A DNA stretch of 64,000 nt, from the NCBI GenBank assembly GCA_030848705.1, contig CM061238.1, forward strand, positions 77,152,685-77,216,684, in the 5' to 3' direction. The position numbers and the translations under genes were made by a program. Position 1 is the stretch's first letter, and each line of letters begins with the position of its first letter. This DNA comes from Heracleum sosnowskyi (lineage: Eukaryota > Streptophyta > Magnoliopsida > Apiales > Apiaceae). Of this stretch, positions 34,610 through 44,406 are shown piece by piece. Under the pieces are notes generated by a model. That model had not been told where the DNA came from and did not search any database. It was given only the letters and a program-made list of their open reading frames with translations.

Positions 34610-36850
34610 ATGTCTACTACACAGAAGGTTGGTACAGTAAAGATTCCCATGTTCAGCAAGGAGCATTATTCAATGTGGAAGAAGAAAATGCTTCTATTTC
34701 TTAAAGTTGCTAATCCTAAATACTTTGATGTGTTGAAGAATGGACCAAAACTTCCTATGATTATTGAGGGAGAGCTAATGGAGAATGATGTTGTTACTAG
34801 GGCTGCTAGGATGTACCCTAAGGATCCCAAGGACTACACTCCTGATGAAAAAGAGGATGTTACCTTGGATGCCTGTCTTCAGTTGATCCTTGTTGATTGT
34901 CTTGATCCTATCATGCATAATCATGTCCTAAACTGTGATACTGCCAAACACATTTGGGAGACTATAGAGATAATCAATGAGGGGACAGAGGAAGTTAGAG
35001 AGAACAAGCTGGAAATTCTCACCTCTCAATATGAGCATTTCAGATCAAACCCTGGTGAAGGTATCTCTGAGGTTTTTGAGAGATACAACAAATTAATCAA
35101 TGATCTGAATCTCAATGGGAAGCGCTACACTATCAAGGAAATTAACAAGAAGTTCCAACTTACAGTTCCACGTCATTTGGAGCACAGAATATCTGCCATT
35201 AGAGAATCAAGAGATATTGGAGAGATTGCTTTGGAAAGACTGTATGGTGTTCTGAAGACCTATGAGCTGGAACAGATTCAACAGGATGAATTATATGGAA
35301 CTGGGAGGATAGTTAGTACTTCTACTGCATTGGCTGCTGAAGTCCCACGGAAACTGGAAGTGAAGGCTGTTCAACCTTCCAGTTCTAACATGAATGTTAT
35401 TGATGCTGAATATGGATTAACATCCATTGATCAATCTGGTGGTGACTTCTATTCTTTAGAGGAACTTGATCAGCTGGAGGATGGTGATTTGGCTTTGATA
35501 GTCAGGAAGTTTGGGAAGTTCAGATTCAAGAGGAATCCCAATCTTAAGTTCAGGACCAGATTTCAGAGAGGTGGATCTTCCTCTTCAAGTAGCACAAGGG
35601 GTGGCTACAAAACTGGAACTGTGGATAGGAGCACAATCAGATACTACAATTGTAATGAGTTGGGTCACTTTGCTACTGAATGTAGAAAGCCAAAGCAAGT
35701 GACAAGAAACACATTTGATTCTAGCAAGAAGAACAAGATTGGGAAAGCCTATGTTACTGAAGGAAAGAGCTGGGATGACACTGACAGTGATGAAGAAGCA
35801 GGTGAGATTGGGAACCTTGATTTAGTGGCTAAAGAGGCAAGCACTTCATCTGCATACATGTCAAAGGTAAAGTTTACTGATACTGAAATGATTCGTCATC
35901 TTGGTGGCACCTTAGATTGTGCACGCACTGAAAATGATAGAATAATTCTTTTAAACACAAATCTTGAAAAGGAAATAAAAGAATTAAAACTAGTGCATGT
36001 TAATCTGGATGAACTTATTGAGAAAATTGCATTTCTTGAGAATAGGGTTAAATGTTATATTCAACTGGAAACCATTCTTAAAGAAAAGAATAATGTGCTT
36101 AATACAAAAGCTAATGCCTATTACAATTCTTGTAAGACGGCTAAAGAGATTCTCAATAAACAAGCTATGGGTAATCATGTCAGTATAGGTTATGATTATA
36201 ATGAGGCCATTGGATTGCTTGGAATTAATTCCCCTTGTAGAGTCAGAACTGAAGGAAGGGGTGTTCCATATGTGCTTAAGGGTATTGAAACACCCTTCTG
36301 TAAGGAGTCCGAGGCAGAACCTCTGAATGAACACTCTATCATCATTGCAGAGGAGATTCGTGAAGAAGATCTTGCTTTGGAAGTTGAACAGTCCAACAAG
36401 TGTATATCTGATATACCAGTCAAAGTTGTTGCAACTAAAAAGACTAAATCAGATGTCCATAAGTTGGATCAAAACAATTGTAGTACTAACATGCCTGCTA
36501 TTAATTCTTCTCATAAAGCATGTGGTGTGATTAATTGCATGTCTTGTACTTTCAATGTTATGTATGCTTATTTTAATAGTAAGCATGTATCTAGTGATAA
36601 GACTGCTCCACGTCAACATGTTAATAATAAGAAGCATGTTAAAGCTAAGACTACTAGTCCTCCTAGGACTAGAGTGGATTCATTTATCCCTAAGCCTACT
36701 CAGAAATGTGTTAAGGCTGGCTATAAATGGAAATGCTCTTTTGTGAAAGAGGTTGAAGTAGTTTTAGTTAAAAATGTTGTTTTGCCTGACAAAGGCCAGT
36801 TCTTTAAGTATGCCGGGCCCAATCAGGTTTGGGTTCCGAGGAAGGACTAA
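34610..36850 (+). CDS. gag: S3 Gag, open full-length ORF (746 aa)
   Basis: The only long intact retrotransposon ORF in the window. Gag assembles the virus-like particle and binds element RNA. The ATG lies about 90 bases past the primer site, at the same place as in S1 and S2. The capsid part (about residues 1-240, UBN2-like) is followed by a basic RGG/Ser stretch, a zinc knuckle at about 345-358, an acidic Asp/Glu stretch, a coiled-coil-like region (about 450-500), a second His/Cys cluster (about 628-640) and a basic C-terminus ending VWVPRKD. The first knuckle Cys is Tyr345 (S2 has Cys), so RNA binding may be impaired. The stop TAA sits within CTAAT, a possible branch site. A candidate intron would remove residues 420-746. 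Pol overlaps in the -1 frame. Confidence 0.9.
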   Translation: MSTTQKVGTVKIPMFSKEHYSMWKKKMLLFLKVANPKYFDVLKNGPKLPMIIEGELMENDVVTRAARMYPKDPKDYTPDEKEDVTLDACLQLILVDCLDPIMHNHVLNCDTAKHIWETIEIINEGTEEVRENKLEILTSQYEHFRSNPGEGISEVFERYNKLINDLNLNGKRYTIKEINKKFQLTVPRHLEHRISAIRESRDIGEIALERLYGVLKTYELEQIQQDELYGTGRIVSTSTALAAEVPRKLEVKAVQPSSSNMNVIDAEYGLTSIDQSGGDFYSLEELDQLEDGDLALIVRKFGKFRFKRNPNLKFRTRFQRGGSSSSSSTRGGYKTGTVDRSTIRYYNCNELGHFATECRKPKQVTRNTFDSSKKNKIGKAYVTEGKSWDDTDSDEEAGEIGNLDLVAKEASTSSAYMSKVKFTDTEMIRHLGGTLDCARTENDRIILLNTNLEKEIKELKLVHVNLDELIEKIAFLENRVKCYIQLETILKEKNNVLNTKANAYYNSCKTAKEILNKQAMGNHVSIGYDYNEAIGLLGINSPCRVRTEGRGVPYVLKGIETPFCKESEAEPLNEHSIIIAEEIREEDLALEVEQSNKCISDIPVKVVATKKTKSDVHKLDQNNCSTNMPAINSSHKACGVINCMSCTFNVMYAYFNSKHVSSDKTAPRQHVNNKKHVKAKTTSPPRTRVDSFIPKPTQKCVKAGYKWKCSFVKEVEVVLVKNVVLPDKGQFFKYAGPNQVWVPRKD

Positions 36851-36867
36851 TCAATTTGATATTGCAG
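35867..36867 (+). other. Candidate intron spanning the S3 Gag C-terminal extension
   Basis: Donor AAG|GTAAAG after Gag residue 419 and acceptor ATTGCAG|GG before the protease. CTAAT at 36847-36851 is a possible branch site, 17 bases from the acceptor, which is short for a plant intron. The length of 1001 nt is not a multiple of three, which is what is needed to move from the gag frame to the pol frame. Both ends fall between codons. Position and length match S2. No transcript evidence is available here. Confidence 0.45.
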
Positions 36868-37935
36868 GGAGTTAAACAGGTAAACCGTGTTATGTGGATT
36901 CTTGACAGTGGTTGTTCAAGGCATATGACCGGAGATAGAGCCCTGCTATCAGATTTGGTTGAGAAAGCTGGCCCAGTAGTTACCTTTGGAGATGACAGCA
37001 AGGGTATTACGAAAGGATATGGCTGTTTGAAGTACGGAAATGTTGTCATTGAAGATGTATCATTTGTGGAAGGTCTGAAGTTCAATCTTCTCAGCATCAG
37101 TCATTTCTGTGACAGAGGATATGATGTTTCCTTTGAAAGAGAGAAGTGTCAGATCCTTTACAAGAAGAATGGAAAGCCTGCTCTTCAAGGAGTAAGGAAA
37201 GGTGACTTGTTCATAGCTGATCTGAACTCTGGATCCAAAGATGAAGTTAATTGTTTTTATGCTAAAGCTTCATCAGATGGTAGTTGGCTATGGCATAAGA
37301 AGATGTCTCACCTTAACTTCAAAACCATGAACTCTTTAGTAAAAAGGGAATTGGTTAGAGGTTTGCCTCAGATGGAATTTACACAGGAAGGACTGTGTGA
37401 GGCATGTCAGAAAGGAAAGTCAAAGAAAGCTTCTCACAAGGGCACTGACACATCATCAATAACTGAACCACTTCAGCTACTGCACATGGATTTGTTTGGT
37501 CCAGTTAATGTGATGTCCATGTCAAAGAAACAATATGCACTTGTGATTGTTGATGACTATTCAAAATATACATGGGTTTTATTCCTACATTCCAAGGATG
37601 AGACCCCACACCTGGTGATTGACCATATAAAGTTGATTGAGCTGGATTCTAGATTCCCTGTTAGAGCCATAAGGTCAGATAATGGTACTGAATTCAAGAA
37701 TGCCATTCTAAATGATTTTTGTGCTGATAAAGGAATAACAAGACAGTATTCTGCCCCTAGAACTCCGCAACAAAATGGAGTGGTGGAAAGAAAGAATCGT
37801 ACTTTGATTGAAGCTGCTAGGACTATGTTAAGTGAGTCCAAACTTCCAACGTACTTTTGGGCTGAAGCAGCGAATACAACTTGTTATACTCAGAATCGAA
37901 CTTTAATCAACAATGACTTAATGAAGACTCCTTAT
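36829..37935 (+). pseudogene. pol: S3 pol, protease and partial integrase
   Basis: The frame opens at about 36808, overlaps gag by about 43 bases in the -1 frame and has no ATG, so it needs frameshifting or splicing. It shows protease DSGCSRHM; the integrase zinc region WHKKMSHLNF with C-x2-C intact (LCEAC); core D (MDLFGPV), D (SDNGTEF) and E (NGVVERKN). It is open and unbroken up to the deletion at 37932-37935, after MKTPY, where LTR sequence is fused. Codons continuing to 38067 belong to the LTR. No RT remains, so S3 could move only with enzymes supplied by another element. Confidence 0.92.
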
Positions 37936-38640
37936 TTCCTAATTCTATTTACTACTTGTAGTACTATCTGTTTACTACTAGTAGTACTATCATTAATAGT
38001 ACTACCGATAGTACTACCAAGTCATTTGGTAAGTACTACCGATAGTACTACCAAGTGTTTTTGGTAGTACTGCTAGTAGAAACAATTGTATTACTTATGC
38101 AGTTGGATTGACGCGTGGGAAGTGATGCTGTTGACTTGTTTTATATACAAGAGTATGATCAAACAAGGCAGAATACACTAACACATTTTCAAAGACAGAA
38201 AGAACAGCTTCTCATTCATTTACTTCTGTCATTCAAGCGAACCAACTGCAAAGCTCAAATTAATTCCTGTAATAAATTCTAGCCAGCATAGTTATATCCA
38301 ATCAACTAGAATTCAATTACTTGTACTGCTTTGACAATCTAGCGGATCATAATCCCTAGAATTTCTATCGAACTACTTTTTAGTATTCGATCCTTTTATT
38401 ACAAATATAGATAAATTCATGTCGAATTTATTCTAGATTTGTTTTAACAAGAACCTTGTAATCTGTACACAGAATTGTAACACCCTTCAAGTTCAGTAGA
38501 GTTTTATTTAACTTGAATCTTGTTTCATTTTATTCCGCATTAAATTTGGTATTGTATTTGTTAAATTCAACAATACAAATTCGATTAAACGGTACTGTTT
38601 GTATTCAACCCCCCTTCTACAAACATATCAGGACCTAACA
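37932..38640 (+). repeat. S3 3' LTR, lacking its first 690 bases
   Basis: Corresponds to 33800-34506 of the 5' LTR and ends CCTAACA followed by the duplicated AGATT. Its start is the deletion junction with integrase, where TTAT is shared. Confidence 0.95.
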
Positions 38641-39632
38641 AGATTCCAGGATGGGAATGTAAGTTATTGTAATGGATTTTGTGGTAGGATTACCAAGGAC
38701 CAAATCGAACCATGACGTTAGTTGGGTTATAATTGATTAATTGAATAAGTCTACTCCGATTGTCCTCATCAACGAGAGATCTTCAATAGAAAGGTTTATA
38801 TATATTGATATGGAAAAGATAGTAGTGCGACATGGAGTTTCAGTAACAATGGCGTCAGATAGGGACCCAAGGCTTAATTCCAGATATTGAGAAGAGTTTT
38901 TAAGAGTGTTTGGCAACAAGATTGAACATGAGCACGACTTAGGATCCGCAGACCGATGGACCAACCGAAAGAACTATTCAGAAAATCGAAGTTACGTTGA
39001 GCGCGTGTGCCTTGGATTTCAAGGGTCATAAGAATGATCCTTTATCGCCGATAGAAATTTCCTGTATCTATAATGATTGTATGAGTGTGGGGATGCCCCC
39101 GTATGAAGCTAGTTACGAAGAGAAGTATTCATCTCCCCTACGGTAGGAAGAAACCGACAAACGAGAGTTATCGGGACCCGAGCTGGTTCAACGAACGAAG
39201 GAGACTATGCATCATTCAAAAGCAATTGGTAGCGGCTGAAGATAGACCACACATTTATGCCGATCAAGCTGAGAGAGATAAAGAGTACGGGGCGGAAGAC
39301 TTCGTGTTGCTGGAAGTATCTCCATGACTAGAATCAATGAAGTTCGCAAGTCCACGATGTATTTCGCGTGTCGATGATACGAAAGTTCAGCACCGATGAC
39401 CAAGAATGTGATAGAATATGAACGCATAGGAATACAACCAGAATTATCTTATATAGAGCACCAGGTAGTGATTATAGACCGGAGTGAGTGAGTGTCGAGG
39501 AACAAAGTTATAGAGCTAGTAAAAGTGTTATGATGGAGAGTCAACCTGGGAACTGGAGAACGTTGTATTGGGGAAGTAACCTCGGCTATTTTCTTAAGAT
39601 TCCGGGACGGAATCCTTTTAAGGAGGGGAGAT
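38641..39632 (+). pseudogene. pol: G1 pol part 2: integrase core and chromodomain-like tail
   Basis: Continues G1 integrase after S3. Fragments in several frames match the gypsy integrase core: PQTD-GPTERTIQ (about 38945-38985), ACALDFKG, then MPPYEASYEEKY and SGPELVQRTKE. The C-terminal part shows LSYIEHQVVIIDRS and FRDGILLRRGD just before the polypurine tract. These fit the chromodomain-bearing tail of Tekay-type integrases. Multiple stops and frameshifts make it non-functional. The longest open piece is about 80 codons (39085-39327). Confidence 0.85.
39620..39632 (+). other. Polypurine tract of G1
   Basis: Purine run AAGGAGGGGAGAT directly before the TG of the 3' LTR. Confidence 0.85.
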
Positions 39633-42600
39633 TGTAATAACCCCAAAATTTTGTACTTATAAAAAAAACCACTGATGAATAGTAATTTTTTTTCGTTTAG
39701 AAAATTTTCAGACCACCCTATGTAGGAGTCGGGATAATGAAATTTCGAAGTCGTATTAGTGATCTAGTATGTAAATGAGTGAATGCAGAAGCTGTCAAAA
39801 TCAGAAGAAGAGCATTTTCTGTTTTCTCCGAAATTTCACCTATTACTGATGGATTAATCATTATTTAAATATATTGGAGGATTTTATATTATCAATTCCA
39901 TGGATATGTATTTAGCAAAGATATTAAGATATCAAGAACGTTTACGGTAAACTACTTCGACAGAACACTTAAGAAAACCCTGCGAACGTTCAACGAGATT
40001 AAGCGATAACCGAACAACACGACACTTACTGGATTAAACACAAGCATGGAAGTAACATGTAACAAGATTGAATCAAGGAATGCAACATTAGGATCATCCA
40101 TGTGAAACCAAAAAACCAAACAAAGAACCCAGCAAGTGGATCAAGAAGATGCTTCTTTAATACATTTCCAACTTGACCTTTGGCAAAAAAAAATGACACA
40201 AGCACACTACATCATCATTCTTATACTTATCCAAGCACTTTAACCATTCCACTTTATCACAAAATATCAAGCAACCAAGCAAGAACTCTTCCCCATCTTC
40301 AAGAAGAAAACATTCGGCCCATTTTTCTTCACCAAGGGTTTAATTTTCAAAATCAAACTTCCACTCATCCATAAATCATGATCTTGGATTCTAAAGCTTC
40401 CATATTTCCAAACTAAGGTATTATCTTAATCCTAGAATCATCCATGGAGGTTAACATATTCAAACCCTTGATTTAAGATGAACATGAATAGTGATGAATA
40501 GTAACTTTTCATGATTCTTGATTTTGTTTCTTAAGGATTAAGCTTGTTAAGGTTTGTTCAAAGCTGAAGGAAGGATTATAAACTATTGTTAGTGTATATC
40601 AAGCATCAAGGAAGGTATAAACTCTTGAAACCCTTAGTTATGAATTTATTTATGTGGTTAGTTTTAAGTATAGTTTAGTTAGTTTGATTATAAGGATGAA
40701 TGGTTGATTTTGATGAAAGTATGGTGTGGTTTTAATGGTGAATAAGTAGATGTTGGTTTTGACTATGGTTCATGATGTTTATGGATTAGTTATTATGTTG
40801 AAGAAATGAGTTTGATGATTGGTTGGTTGATTATGTAAATTTATGATTTAAACTTTGGAATCACTAAAACATAGCCGTCGTAATGCCCGATTTTCCTAAA
40901 CCTTGTTTTGCTTGTGATATTAGAACCTATTACCTCCTGACCAAGATCACCACTGCCCATATTAGTGTAGGTCTTGTTTCAAGGTTCGTTTTGGTGCGAA
41001 GATCATGTGAATCCGATTTACGGTTTAGGAGAAACAAGTGTTTTAGTAAAGGATGTTTCGAGAAACCAAACTATACCACTTAGCCAACTTTGAGGCTATG
41101 ATCGAACCACTTAGAGGTCATAATAAAATGTGAAACTTTGTGATAACATTCTAGGTATGTTTAGGAAGACTCTCGAAAAGATTTCGTGTTAAAAGGATTA
41201 AATTTCAAGTTTATAAAAATGCGTGAGCTAGCATGCTCGAATAGAAGTTCTTAAGGAGTTAACTTGAAAATGGACTTTGTACTTGAGTTAGTATATACTT
41301 AGTATGGTGAAAGCGTTTAAGTTATTAATCTTGAACCTTGTGTTGATTCTAGATTACTGGACCAACCTGAGACTTACTGCTACTTCGGGATTTCCAGGCA
41401 AGTTTACTAACCATTACTCTATTGTTCAGAGTAGGTATATTTTCGAACGTTACTTGGTTGTTCAAATATTTATGTATACTCTTTGTTACAATTATCGTGC
41501 AAGTTTCTCAAAACCCGAAGCTCTAGTATTCGGCTATATTTTTAAACTGTTGTTGTTGTGATACAACTACTACAAATGCACGAACTGTTTTACTTATCGT
41601 ATAAGCTTTCAAATGCTAAATGATTGTTCATATGTTATTTATCGATATAGATATAAACTTGAGTACATGAGGCTCTATGGTATAGAGTGTACTATATTCT
41701 ACTTATCAAGTTATTTGAATCCGGTTATGCAAGTTTCCCAAACCTATGACTTTCTACGGTTGTTGTGATGAAAAATACTTTCGATTATATTTTGCGTATA
41801 TAATATTGTTGTGTACGTAAATCTTTTGGATTGTGATTGGTATATAAGCTATATGTTATGATAGTTATAAGCCGGGTTTTTGAAAAGGCTCTTAGAGTAG
41901 AGCAGGTGTATCGTATTTTGAAACTTAGACTGAGAGTCGGTATATTTTCTTTAGACCATTAAGGTTTGTTTTCTGATAAGTATATTGAATAAATATATTC
42001 AATTATTTCATTATTCAAGGAATATTATTTTAAATATTCACTTAGATTTGATTATCAAATATTTATTGAGCTTTTGATTATTATTTAATCAATTATTAAT
42101 TGATGAATATTAATTGAATATTTATTATTCTTTTAATTAATTTAAAGGTGATGTATATTGTTTAAAAAGTCATCATTGACCTTCAATGATTACGAAGAAT
42201 ATTTCCGACCTTTATAATATTTATTTTAATTAAAGTAGGGATTCCCAAATATTATTTTAATTTAAATCTATCTTAAGAGATGATTTAAATATTCGCTGAC
42301 CACTCAAATGGGACGGGAATACCCTTAAAGATTTCCAAATAGTTTGACTCCCGGGTCGTAATCTTTTAAAGAGAAATCTTATCAAATTCTAAGTGGGACG
42401 ACAGTGGTCAACCCCTTCCGGTAACTTACTCCTCTATTATCCCAGTTGTAAGTAGGCCAGAAATGTTTTCAAAAGAGAGACAAGTACTAAGTACTTGGGG
42501 AAAATAGGATTAACTTCCGTTTTCCATGACGATGATTTTCATCTAGGGACTGGAATTTATTGTCATATTGGGTGATGAAATAGTCCCTAAATAGTATGAC

Positions 42601-43581
42601 CCTATGCTCGGCAATGAAATAGGTGCCCATATAGCATAAAGGGCCCGAATGCGGTCAGGGTGATAACCAGTGGGGAGTCGTCCTTCTACTAGTATAAAAG
42701 GTGTTTAATGCGGTAGAGCGACTGATCAGTGCTTATCGTAGGTGTTTCATGTATAGCCCCCATCTTCCAATTGGAATTGTGTCTGCAACACTGTAACAAA
42801 AGCCTAGGAGCTCAGTTACCGATAATTTTGGCAGTATGTTGAGAAATATCCAAAACTGGTATTTTCAATAAGCTACCTGATTTAGCTTGATTTAAAAGTT
42901 ATACTTTGAACCTTTGCCTATGTTGTGCTAGCAAAGGATTTCTAAACTTTATAGAAATGTTTAAAGTTATTTTGATCCGCTGCAGATTATATATTTTGGC
43001 GGGAAGTGTTTAGACTTCTGATATAGTATCTCGAACTATATGTTATTTTCAGATATTGTGGAATCTTACTATTCCTTGTACAGTATTTTGAACTATATGG
43101 TATTTTAACTCAATTGTTATACTTAATGGTTTTGGTTGTTAAACCAACAAAGGTTATTGGATTTCAGACTTTATAGTTGTGAAACTATTTATTTTAATAT
43201 GGGATACTTGCTGAGCATTCTTTCGCTCATTCTTGCTTTACTTTATATTAACTTTCAGTAAAGAGAGAACCTAGTCAGTTATTCCGTACTACAAGAGAAG
43301 GGAAGTGGAAGATTCAACCTTGAGGTAGTCCAATTCATAATGGTTAATACAGAAGTAAGTGGCATGGGTTCAGCTGCTATTAGTGAGATCCTGGATAGTA
43401 CATTTGGTTGTTGTAACTAATGTTATTTGTTTGACTCGTTTCTGAAGCTATAACTGGTGTGTGTAAGAGGTTGGGGTCTTTTGGTGTTGTATTATTGGAT
43501 TGTTGAGCTGGTACAGGTATTATTGTTGGAATTGAGGGCGTGACAACCCGGATCTCCGACCCCGGATCTGTAGGTGTTACA
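39633..43581 (+). repeat. G1 3' LTR
   Basis: A 3.95-kb copy of 25180-29126, differing by scattered substitutions and small indels (a few per cent at most by eye). It is followed by target duplication ATGAT (43582-43586). ORFs inside, such as 41304-41561, are shared with the 5' LTR and are not genes. Confidence 0.95.
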
Positions 43582-43586
43582 ATGAT

Positions 43587-43804
43587 CGAATACTTAACCT
43601 TTCTCATTGGTTAAGTTTAACTGACATCTGGATAAATATTCTCAAGAAATTTATGAGTGGAAAAGAAGATCTTTGCTAAAAGGAAGTAGAGGTGTAGCTG
43701 AGAGTGCTGGTTTCTTCTACGAGAATTTCTGACTATCTTTCATAATAAATGACATTCTTGTGTAGAGGAAAGTAAGTAGCCATCCACGGTATTTTGTGTT
43801 CTTC
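43587..43804 (+). other. H remnant between G1 and S4
   Basis: 218 bases of H sequence left between two independent insertions. I recognise no domain. The last five bases TCTTC (43800-43804) are the left target duplication of S4. Confidence 0.7.
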
Positions 43805-44357
43805 TGTTAGATCAGGATTCAATGATCGTCAGGATCTAGACTCAACTGATCAGGATTGCTGACGTCATCAGTATGGCATGGTCATCAGTATTTGCTCAAG
43901 CGTCAGTATCAGGATTGTCATCAGGATCTACATCAGGACTAGGATCAGGATTGATCATCAGGACTGGAAGCTGATCAGGATTCATACTTAGAGTTATATT
44001 TGGAGTCTAGTTAAATAAGGAAGTTTATTTTGTCGGTTCATTATTTATAGTAATGAAGCTATCAATTTAGGATAGGTTTCAATCTTTGTAATTGATTAGG
44101 ACTTATCATGTAATTGATAGAGAAGCTGTGTAGTATATAAACACGGTTTAGGTTTCGATTTAGATTGATCACAGACACGAGTATTTTTGTAACCTTGAAG
44201 CTCTCAAGAACATCAGAATTTATTGAGATAGTTTTGTAACAGTTTTATAACAGATTTAATAAAACTGTTATTATTCATATTTGTGTTTACTAAAAGTCGA
44301 GAATCTTATACAATTGTATTCAACCCCCCTTCTACAATTGTTATTTACTGGGCAACA
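43805..44357 (+). repeat. S4 5' LTR (553 bp)
   Basis: Starts TGTTAGATCAGG and ends GGGCAACA. The first 200 bases repeat ATCAGGAT/GTCAGGAT words. A perfect palindrome TGACGTCA (43860-43867) is a bZIP-type (CRE/as-1-like) site. TATATAA at about 44134-44141 is a plausible TATA box. I count nine differences by eye from the 3' LTR. Confidence 0.95.
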
Positions 44358-44359
44358 AT

Positions 44360-44371
44360 TATTATCAGAGC
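44360..44371 (+). other. Primer-binding site of S4
   Basis: TATTATCAGAGC near the LTR end fits the initiator-Met complement with two mismatches, keeping the ATCAGAGC core. Confidence 0.75.
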
Positions 44372-44406
44372 AGACTGATTTATATTTCAATCAGATACGA
44401 TCTAAG

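Larger units (their letters stand above)
33110..38640 (+). mobile_element. S3: Sirevirus nested in G1 integrase, internally deleted
   Basis: Bounded by AGATT at 33105-33109 and 38641-38645. It contains a full 5' LTR, primer site, complete gag and the first part of pol. At 37932-37935 (TTAT shared by both sides) the sequence jumps from integrase into LTR position 691. The end of integrase, RT, RNase H, any ORF3, the polypurine tract and half of the 3' LTR are therefore missing. Because the 5' LTR is full length while the 3' LTR is cut, the deletion must have followed insertion. Confidence 0.95.
25180..43581 (+). mobile_element. G1: Ty3/gypsy chromovirus (Tekay/Del-like), split by S3
   Basis: Complete element bounded by 3.95-kb LTRs and a 5-bp target duplication ATGAT (25175-25179 and 43582-43586). 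Removing nested S3 leaves about 12.9 kb. It has an initiator-Met primer site, a degenerate region where gag should be, RT, RNase H, integrase and a chromodomain-like C-terminus, then a GGAGGGGAGAT polypurine tract. Domain order (integrase after RT) makes it Ty3/gypsy. Long LTRs and the integrase tail suggest Tekay/Del, though this lineage call is tentative. Pol is littered with stops although the LTRs remain near-identical. Confidence 0.93.

Noticed and set aside
36808..36850. Programmed -1 frameshift at the S2/S3 gag-pol overlap
   Set aside because: No X XXY YYZ slippery heptamer in the gag frame within the overlap, and S4 has no overlap and the opposite offset. Not excluded, but less good than splicing.
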